Virus record (IMG/VR): IMGVR_UViG_3300047369_000739
Location: 1 to 20,020 of that record
Length of the DNA: 20,020 nucleotides
Source: a virus
Strand: one strand, 5' to 3'
The first letter of the stretch is position 1. Every line of letters begins with the position of its first letter. The notes below the pieces were generated by a model. That model saw nothing but the letters and a program-made list of their open reading frames with translations. It was not told the origin of the DNA and ran no database searches. The translations under genes were made by a program, and so were the position numbers. Of the stretch, positions 14,119 through 20,020 are shown piece by piece.

Positions 14119-17100
14119 TTATTCTATTTCTACTCCTTCTGCTTGTGCTGTTTCTTGACCTACTTGACTTGGGTCTCCTGCTTCTATTGTCGTCAATGCT
14201 ACTTCTGAATTGTTATATCTAGTGTTGTAATTATCGTTATTAAATTTGTCAGCCAAAGCTTTCAACTTTAATGAATAAATACCAAATGATCCATCTGTGT
14301 CAAAAACAAAATCATTTTCCTCTAAATTTGTAGAAAATGAAGTTGAGTTTGATTCAATATTTAAATTGTAACCCGTTGCATCTTCCACCTCTGACCATTC
14401 TAAATTTATTTGATAAACTCCGCTCTCTGATACACCTGTCGTTTCAGACAAGAAACTAGGAGTTTGCAGTGTTTTAAATGTAATGTCGTCCACATTGTAT
14501 TGTAATTGATTATAACCAAACACATCCTCCTCTTGTTCTATATTAATTTCGTCTTCGATTATAGAGAATTTACCACTATCGTATTTATTTGCTATAATAT
14601 TATAAGAGTGATTTTCTTCTTCTCTTATGGTTTGTATTTTATACACTTGGTCTTCGTATTTTTTAGAATCGAACCTATATGTAGTGCCTTCAGGAATAAA
14701 GCTTAGTAAACTGTAATTTACGTCGTTTTCGTCTATGTATACAGTATCTCCATATTCTTTGGCTTGGATTCCGCTGTAACCACCCCAACCAGTTATATTA
14801 AAGTTTTTTATTTGCTTTGTCGAAGAAACTGATATTTCATCTTCAGAAACACCATCGCCTTGAGATGCTATTGAATTTAATTCTTCTTGCGTCTGGTTTC
14901 CAGAAGGAACATATAATGTTATCTTTGTGTTGTAATCAGAAGCTTTAAATATATCAGATGTTCTTATAATTCCATTTTTAGGATCTACATTTAAAACTGA
15001 ACCAAAGTTATTATTAAGTGTTTTTAACTCATCCTCAACCAATACCAAGTCACCAGGTTTGCATAGTAATGCTTCAGTTCCAGTTGTAAAAGATATTGTT
15101 TCATCTTCTTTCGTCGTTTGGTACATTACATGTTTTGCGGCTCTTATAGCCATTGCTTTTGAAGTTATACCTACAGCTATGATTTCTTTTTTAAACAAAC
15201 CTCTTTTAGATATATCGTCTTCGTTTTCTACATATTCTATTTTGGATTTGTATCCATCGTTTTTATCTTTGTAGCTAACCTCGACAGCATTGTATTTTTC
15301 GTCTCTTCTCGCGCTTGAGTAAGCAAAAAATCCATCTTTTACATTAGAGTTGGAAAACAAAGCCATAGGCTCTTTAAGTCTATCGTCAGAGAAGCTTATC
15401 GATGAATCATCAAAATAAACAATCCCCCTGAATATTGCTGATATTGAGTTTATGGCATCGAAAACATTAATCCCTTGGCTAAATAAAATATTGCAACTAA
15501 ACCTAGGCTCTAAACCGCCCCTTCCGTCACTAACGCCAATAAAACTTCCGTTTTCATCAATAGCATCGCAAAATCTTCCTATTTTATAAAGATCCCATTT
15601 ATTTACTTGTTCTTCATTTATCTGATCTCCAAGACCATATCTTGGGGAAGTTAGCATATCATATAAAATCCATGCTGGATTATCTGTCCAACCAAATTTA
15701 AATGACCCATTCCAATCTCCATTGTAAATTAATTTGTTATAATTTGGAGATTGAAAATCTTCTATAGTTTTATAATAACGTTTATCTCTACCATTTTCTT
15801 CAATAGGATAATAGTTTGATGGTATCTTTACTTTCTTTAGTTTACATTTATATGTTCTTTTTGGTATTTCGCTGAAAACTCTAGAGTCGGTTTTGATTCC
15901 CACGATAGAAGAAAGTGGGTAAAAGCAGGTTGATTCTATTATTTCAGTAACTTTAAGAAGATCAACATCTTTTCTGATTAATGAAGACTCTGTTTCAGTA
16001 CTTAATTTAGTGATCTTAACGTATCTTTTCTCCGATCCGTCTTCCTTAAACTCTGTATTTGTCTCTGTGTCTTTTGTTACTGTTGGCAACAAGAAAGGTG
16101 TGTGTAACCCATTGGGGTTGTATTGAGAGTTATTTTCTGAATATGGAGCAACTTCTCTTATGTCGTTGTAAAATTCCGCAGAACTCAATGAATCTGGAGA
16201 ACCCAAATCTATAATGGTTGGACTTTCTACCAACGCGACTATTTGAAAGAACCTGTCATTAAATTTTTCTTGAGTTCCATCTTTTTTTACAGAACCTACT
16301 TCTACCCTGATATTTAATACCGTAGGTTTCCTTGATCCAGGATCAATTTTCCTACCATTGAAAGTATGACTGTCTTCGTATACGTCTGAAAGCTGCCTAA
16401 TAAATAGACTTATAAAACAAGATTTTACATTTGGGTTTTGTATGATATGGGTTATTGCCTGTGCGCTCTCGTCAAAATCTCTAGCATTATCCCAGCTTGA
16501 ATAACTTTTTTCTTTACCCCCTGATGTCCTTAAATCTTTACTAGTCTCTTCATAAGCTATAAGAAAATTTGCATCCATATCTGGAATACTGTTCGAATCA
16601 AAATTCAATAAAGGAATACCATCATTTTTTATTAGGTTTGTATCGTTCTCTAGGGTTTGAACATTATTGTAATTGTATAAGAAAGGATCTTTTTGCTGTG
16701 TCGAAAAAGGACCTAATAACTGATCTTCATAAAAATGGTCTATATTTATGTTTTTGAAAAAACCAAGAGGCGATTGATATTCTTGACCTTCTCTAAATTC
16801 CATTAAAACATTTGAATAGTTATATTTGTTTGCTGAAATAGAAGCGCTTCTGGCGGATTGTTTTTTTACAACCTGCAAACCCTGCATATTTAGATAGTAA
16901 TTCATGTATTGATTACTTAATGCAATGTAAAGACTTGCGAAATCCCTATTATTCTTCTGTGGAGATTCTATGTTTATAGATGAATTAAAATGCTGAAGGT
17001 CAAAACCTCTGATCTTTCCATTCCATTTACCATTTTCGTCTAATTGAGGTATGATCAAATCATAATTAACGTCACTAGCAAAATTAGGTTTTTCTACTGT

Positions 17101-18525
17101 TGATTTAAATTGAAATGAATTTCTCCAATTGACCTCAGGCTCATCCAAAACATATAAGTTTAACTTTGGCGACCAACCTCCTATACTGGGAGGGTCGATT
17201 TCTTGATCTGGAGTTCTGTTTTCATTTGATGACTGAAGCCAACCTTCCTCACTTATAACTTGATAGTATTTTCCATTATAAGCAAAAATATTTCCAGGCT
17301 CATATGAATCGACACTATTGTATTTAGATATGTCTTTATATTTTGGATTTATAAATAAATCTTCATGCAAAGATTGGTTGTAACCATCGATGATTTTATC
17401 TTCATCCACTACCGAATAGAACAAATAAGGCGTGTATGTCTTATTAGTCACGCCTCCCGAAAAATTGTATTCCATTCTTGATGCTCTAGCTCTGGTCATC
17501 CTAGAACTAAATGAATAATAAGGATAACTAACACTACCCGTTCGTTTGATTAAAGTTTTCAGCTGGTTTTTGGTAATAGAATAGTTAAAATTACTATCTG
17601 GCGCTCCTAAGTCCAAACCCAAGTCAAAAAGCTTTTCTTTTAAAAGTTCTTTTTCAAACCTACTAAAAGAACTGGTTGTTAATATTTCAACTATTCTACC
17701 TATAGATGAATCTACATCCCCTTGGTCTAAGTAGGGTAATGAATTGTCACTAGATTTAATTTGGCTTGGTGCAAAGAAAAATTCAATATAAAAAGGATTG
17801 CAGGTTTGATACCATATTAGCGCCGAGTAGTTAAGGTAGTTGCCAAAATTCACCGCAGATTTTCGGTACCTCCTACTTCTTCCTACTCGATAATCGTCAA
17901 GAGCGCCTTCTCTTGACCATAGGTTATCGTCAACATTGGGAGTTGAGTCCTTAAACCAACGGCAGTTTTCAAGGCGACGCCATGATGATTGTGTTGAAAT
18001 TAAAATTTTATGTTTTAATTGGTGTGTACCACAATAGTCCTTTACAGGATCAAACATTATATTTTTATGAGAACCTTGATCCCAATCGTCTCCTTCCCTA
18101 CGCATCTCAGCGATTGTAAAGTGGTCTGGTTTTGATTTATACCCTGGAGATAAGTTTTCGGCATATTGAAAAATACCATCTTTTATTGCATCAAAAATAC
18201 ATTGCTCTGTTATCAAAATTTGATTTTGATCATCATCTTCAGAATAACTAGAATTTGTTACAAATGAGTTATTGGAAACCTCAACAGGAACATCGTTAAG
18301 GTAGACTCCCTGCAGGTATGATTGAGGCTTTAAAACGTACCCATCTTTATTTGTTAAACCTTCTATTGGTCCATCTGATATTAAATCTATAACTTCAGAA
18401 TACGAATAAGAAGAAACATTTTTGTAATCTCCCAGATAAGGGGGTTGCAAAACTGGTGGTTTTGGTGGTTTTGGTTTTTTACCCCCAGCACCACCTAAAA
18501 AGTTTTTTAATTCAAAATGTTTCAT
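14119..18525 (-). CDS. J: gpJ-like central tail-tip / host-specificity protein
   Basis: At 1468 aa this is the largest gene here. The N terminus has GGAGGKKPKPPKPP then VIDLISDGPIEGL (45-57), the hallmark opening of lambda gpJ (liSEGPIeGL). The gpJ core appears at about 930-1190: SFKFGWTDNPAWILYDML (W952 in PAW), RYGLGDQI, RFCDAIDENG, RFSCNILFSQG, FRGIVYFDDSSISFSDD, RGLFKKEIIAVGITSKAMA and KPGDLVLVEDE. A fibronectin type III-like domain follows (about 1354-1430), then an acidic tail. As I recall it, lambda gpJ is about 1130 residues with this core much nearer the N terminus, so several hundred extra residues (about 100-900) lie before it; one segment there, YNGKYYQVISEEGW, looks like a carbohydrate-module motif. 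The protein should form the central tail tip that contacts the host. Start chosen by the TAATG overlap with the preceding gene. Confidence 0.92.
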   Translation of the reverse strand: MKHFELKNFLGGAGGKKPKPPKPPVLQPPYLGDYKNVSSYSYSEVIDLISDGPIEGLTNKDGYVLKPQSYLQGVYLNDVPVEVSNNSFVTNSSYSEDDDQNQILITEQCIFDAIKDGIFQYAENLSPGYKSKPDHFTIAEMRREGDDWDQGSHKNIMFDPVKDYCGTHQLKHKILISTQSSWRRLENCRWFKDSTPNVDDNLWSREGALDDYRVGRSRRYRKSAVNFGNYLNYSALIWYQTCNPFYIEFFFAPSQIKSSDNSLPYLDQGDVDSSIGRIVEILTTSSFSRFEKELLKEKLFDLGLDLGAPDSNFNYSITKNQLKTLIKRTGSVSYPYYSFSSRMTRARASRMEYNFSGGVTNKTYTPYLFYSVVDEDKIIDGYNQSLHEDLFINPKYKDISKYNSVDSYEPGNIFAYNGKYYQVISEEGWLQSSNENRTPDQEIDPPSIGGWSPKLNLYVLDEPEVNWRNSFQFKSTVEKPNFASDVNYDLIIPQLDENGKWNGKIRGFDLQHFNSSINIESPQKNNRDFASLYIALSNQYMNYYLNMQGLQVVKKQSARSASISANKYNYSNVLMEFREGQEYQSPLGFFKNINIDHFYEDQLLGPFSTQQKDPFLYNYNNVQTLENDTNLIKNDGIPLLNFDSNSIPDMDANFLIAYEETSKDLRTSGGKEKSYSSWDNARDFDESAQAITHIIQNPNVKSCFISLFIRQLSDVYEDSHTFNGRKIDPGSRKPTVLNIRVEVGSVKKDGTQEKFNDRFFQIVALVESPTIIDLGSPDSLSSAEFYNDIREVAPYSENNSQYNPNGLHTPFLLPTVTKDTETNTEFKEDGSEKRYVKITKLSTETESSLIRKDVDLLKVTEIIESTCFYPLSSIVGIKTDSRVFSEIPKRTYKCKLKKVKIPSNYYPIEENGRDKRYYKTIEDFQSPNYNKLIYNGDWNGSFKFGWTDNPAWILYDMLTSPRYGLGDQINEEQVNKWDLYKIGRFCDAIDENGSFIGVSDGRGGLEPRFSCNILFSQGINVFDAINSISAIFRGIVYFDDSSISFSDDRLKEPMALFSNSNVKDGFFAYSSARRDEKYNAVEVSYKDKNDGYKSKIEYVENEDDISKRGLFKKEIIAVGITSKAMAIRAAKHVMYQTTKEDETISFTTGTEALLCKPGDLVLVEDELKTLNNNFGSVLNVDPKNGIIRTSDIFKASDYNTKITLYVPSGNQTQEELNSIASQGDGVSEDEISVSSTKQIKNFNITGWGGYSGIQAKEYGDTVYIDENDVNYSLLSFIPEGTTYRFDSKKYEDQVYKIQTIREEENHSYNIIANKYDSGKFSIIEDEINIEQEEDVFGYNQLQYNVDDITFKTLQTPSFLSETTGVSESGVYQINLEWSEVEDATGYNLNIESNSTSFSTNLEENDFVFDTDGSFGIYSLKLKALADKFNNDNYNTRYNNSEVALTTIEAGDPSQVGQETAQAEGVEIE

Positions 18526-19112
18526 TATGTTAAGAATTGAGTGCTTGACTCTGTTGGTACTTCTTCTTGATTGAATGGGTTGCGCCTGAATGATGCTGTT
18601 GTTTCTTGCCCGATTGGGAAAGACTTAATTGTTGATTGTATAACCTCAGATCCTACAATTAGCTCCCCATAACCTACAGGCACTGGTGTACCCTGTGCAG
18701 CTCTATTTACTTGGTTAGAAAATGTGAATGATGCTTTTGAGGCATTGGCTGTTTGTGTTATTTCTGGAGGTTTTGGTGGTTTGGGGGCTAATAATATCTG
18801 AGCTACTGTACTTACTGCAGTAACGATAGCGGCTACTAAGAATTCACTTCCTCCTGCCCCATTCAACACAGGCACTAGATCTATTGTCTTGGCTTTTTTT
18901 ACAATCAAGATATCCTCTTTATTTTCTATTTTCTTTTTGTCTACTAAGATGGCGTAATTAAATCCCTCCTTATGCAATTCAAGTACCCGTTTTTTGAATC
19001 CACTTCTATTAGCATCTATCGCCTCAAAAATAAGATCGGGTCTTCCGATGTCCATTTTAAATGAACTACCGAATTCATCCGCTAACAATCCATGTATATT
19101 TATCTTTGTCAT
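18525..19112 (-). CDS. I: gpI-like tail assembly protein
   Basis: This 195-aa protein lies directly before the gpJ-like gene, as in lambda (order K, I, J). The N terminus (KINIHGLLADEFGSSFKMDI) is the ubiquitin-like domain found in this family, where lambda-type members read 'vrLyGdLgkkFG'. A hydrophobic segment follows (91-109, FLVAAIVTAVSTVAQILLA), then APKPPKPPEI and a short C-terminal part with AAQGTPVPVGYGELIVGSEV, as in many TipI proteins. gpI is needed for tip assembly but is not known as an enzyme. Junctions are ATGA with the JAB gene and TAATG with the gpJ gene. The C-terminal PKPPKPP motif is shared with the gpJ-like protein. Confidence 0.85.
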   Translation of the reverse strand: MTKINIHGLLADEFGSSFKMDIGRPDLIFEAIDANRSGFKKRVLELHKEGFNYAILVDKKKIENKEDILIVKKAKTIDLVPVLNGAGGSEFLVAAIVTAVSTVAQILLAPKPPKPPEITQTANASKASFTFSNQVNRAAQGTPVPVGYGELIVGSEVIQSTIKSFPIGQETTASFRRNPFNQEEVPTESSTQFLT

Positions 19113-19513
19113 TGTGCTAATTTAAATTTTTCTATTATACTTACATCTAATTTTGCTTTTTTAGGGGTATAAAAATGAAAGTTTTTAGTGTTTAGTGAAT
19201 ATATGAAGAAAGGCAAACAACTATTCTCAGACATCATAATGTCTTGTTCTGATGGGTTTTCATCGCCATCAATATGACTATGGAAAAGTGCAACTGGATT
19301 GTATTCTTCGATAAAAAACAAATACTCTAAAGGATCTATAGAAAAGAAATTCCTTGGATCACTCGATTTATTTTGGCAAAGCATAGCTGTATAAACATTA
19401 TCTTTTTCTCCAATAAAACCACACGTTTCAAAAGTTAAACGTGATTCGCACCATTCAGATATTATCTTTAAGATTTCTGACTGTAATTTTGTTGTATAAA
19501 TTTCTTTTGTCAT
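19109..19513 (-). CDS. JAB/JAMM-domain tail peptidase, gpK-like without NlpC/P60
   Basis: This is a 134-aa metallopeptidase of the JAB/MPN fold. The zinc site is clear: E29 in ETCGFIG, and H78-x-H80-x7-S88-x2-D91 in ALFHSHIDGDENPSEQDI. In lambda, gpK carries such a domain joined to an NlpC/P60 peptidase; here the protein ends soon after the JAB domain, so the second domain is missing. It sits in the K position before gpI- and gpJ-like genes, and likely processes or matures tail-tip proteins or acts on the cell wall during entry; the substrate is unknown. This is the one gene in the window with a strong Shine-Dalgarno sequence. It overlaps its upstream neighbour as TAATG and the downstream gene as ATGA. 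Confidence 0.9.
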   Translation of the reverse strand: MTKEIYTTKLQSEILKIISEWCESRLTFETCGFIGEKDNVYTAMLCQNKSSDPRNFFSIDPLEYLFFIEEYNPVALFHSHIDGDENPSEQDIMMSENSCLPFFIYSLNTKNFHFYTPKKAKLDVSIIEKFKLAQ

Positions 19514-20020
19514 TATGCTCCTCTACTAAAGTCAAATCCATCTGTTCCTGGAAATCCTCCGAATGGCAACTTACCTTCGCCGCCTATTGTTATTTGTTCT
19601 TCAATATTATATTCATATGAATTGGTGTCTATCTCAAATGCCTCATCTTCAGGTTGGATAGGGCTAACACCGTAGTATGCATCAAGTATCAAGCTGTTTT
19701 GTTGTTTCAAATCTCTTATTCCGTCGAATTGTGTTAATCCGTTTAGATTTGTTGGAGGGTTTATTTCAGTGTCCCCTGTAAATGCATCCTGCCACCAGTT
19801 TTCGACATCTTCAAGTAAGGAATCTCCTTGTGGTATGTCTTGATATCTCTTTGCTCTCAATCCACCGTCAACAGGTTTGTTGTAAAGCCTTTGTATCTCT
19901 GCTTTAGTTATAGCTTTAGACCATAAGCAAATACTGTCTATATCCATTCTTGTTGACCTTATACTTCCAATAGTTGCATTAAATTCGTCAGCGCCAATAT
20001 AAAAGTTAGATATCCTGTTT
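19513..20020 (-). CDS. LamG/concanavalin-like structural protein (5' end outside window)
   Basis: The frame stays open to the right edge, so the gene starts outside the window; the ATG at 19947 is internal. Upstream of it the sequence reads NFYIGADEFNATIGSRSTRM and continues as IDSICLWSKAITKAEIQRLY, the last strand of a laminin G/concanavalin-like jellyroll, where such domains read 'iDevriwnraLt..EI..lYn'. Such domains bind carbohydrate and occur in phage tail and fibre proteins. After that come about 130 residues with no recognised motif, ending in GFPGTDGFDFSRGA. Its place just before the JAB, gpI and gpJ genes corresponds to a minor tail or tip protein. It overlaps the JAB gene as TAATG. 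Confidence 0.7.
   Translation of the reverse strand, partial: NRISNFYIGADEFNATIGSIRSTRMDIDSICLWSKAITKAEIQRLYNKPVDGGLRAKRYQDIPQGDSLLEDVENWWQDAFTGDTEINPPTNLNGLTQFDGIRDLKQQNSLILDAYYGVSPIQPEDEAFEIDTNSYEYNIEEQITIGGEGKLPFGGFPGTDGFDFSRGA
19518..19523 (-). promoter_or_regulatory. Shine-Dalgarno sequence of the JAB gene
   Basis: On the minus strand GAGGAG (19523-19518) lies 4 bases before the ATG at 19513. This is unusual here, because most genes in the window lack such a sequence and start in stop/start overlaps. It confirms that the host ribosome can use Shine-Dalgarno pairing and supports the chosen start. Confidence 0.6.

Noticed and set aside
14506-16757. Plus-strand short frames opposite the gpJ-like gene
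   Set aside because: The translations are hydrophobic or irregular shadows of the minus-strand gene and have no promoter or ribosome-binding site.
1-20020. tRNA genes, CRISPR arrays, insertion sequences or integrase
   Set aside because: No cloverleaf, no regular repeat-spacer array, and no transposase or recombinase motifs were found on either strand by eye.

Overview
The window is part of an AT-rich tailed-phage genome (or an integrated one): a phage replicase operon faces a lambda-like tail-tip module. No tRNA, CRISPR array, insertion sequence, integrase or rRNA is visible. The host cannot be named from sequence. Most genes lack a clear Shine-Dalgarno sequence and are packed with 1-4 base stop/start overlaps. 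Three short upstream regions carry sigma70-like -35/-10 elements, which argues for a host with conventional housekeeping promoters. The gene content resembles marine or freshwater phages, but that is an impression, not a search result.

Left part (1-6233, plus strand): a split C-family DNA polymerase. A PHP-domain gene, cut by the left edge, is followed by a DEDDh proofreading exonuclease gene and then the polymerase body with palm, fingers and OB fold. A two-AAA-domain Clp unfoldase comes next. All four are linked by TAATG or ATGA junctions and look like one translationally coupled operon.

Middle (6208-7634): a 74-aa protein, a 352-aa protein that looks like a degenerate aminoglycoside-phosphotransferase-fold kinase, and the first gene of a new operon. 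Each has its own promoter-like elements, placed so that transcription would begin at or within a few bases of the ATG. Two of the three starts lie inside inverted repeats.

Plus-strand operon (7629-12564): a probable small phage DNA-associated protein, a GT4 glycosyltransferase with a zinc-ribbon insertion, a DUF4214-like segment and the first half of a GT9 fold, a second gene with the other half of that GT9 fold, a Rad52-like annealing-protein candidate, a GNAT-like protein and a 58-aa basic protein. The two GT9 halves are in the same frame, separated by one TAA.

Right part (12561-20020, minus strand): a tail-tip module read leftwards. Its order is a LamG/concanavalin-like structural protein (cut by the right edge), a JAB/JAMM peptidase (gpK-like, without NlpC/P60), a gpI-like assembly protein, a very large gpJ-like central tip protein and a putative receptor-binding accessory protein. 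The two arms meet at 12561-12564, where the stop codons of the converging genes share one TTAA.
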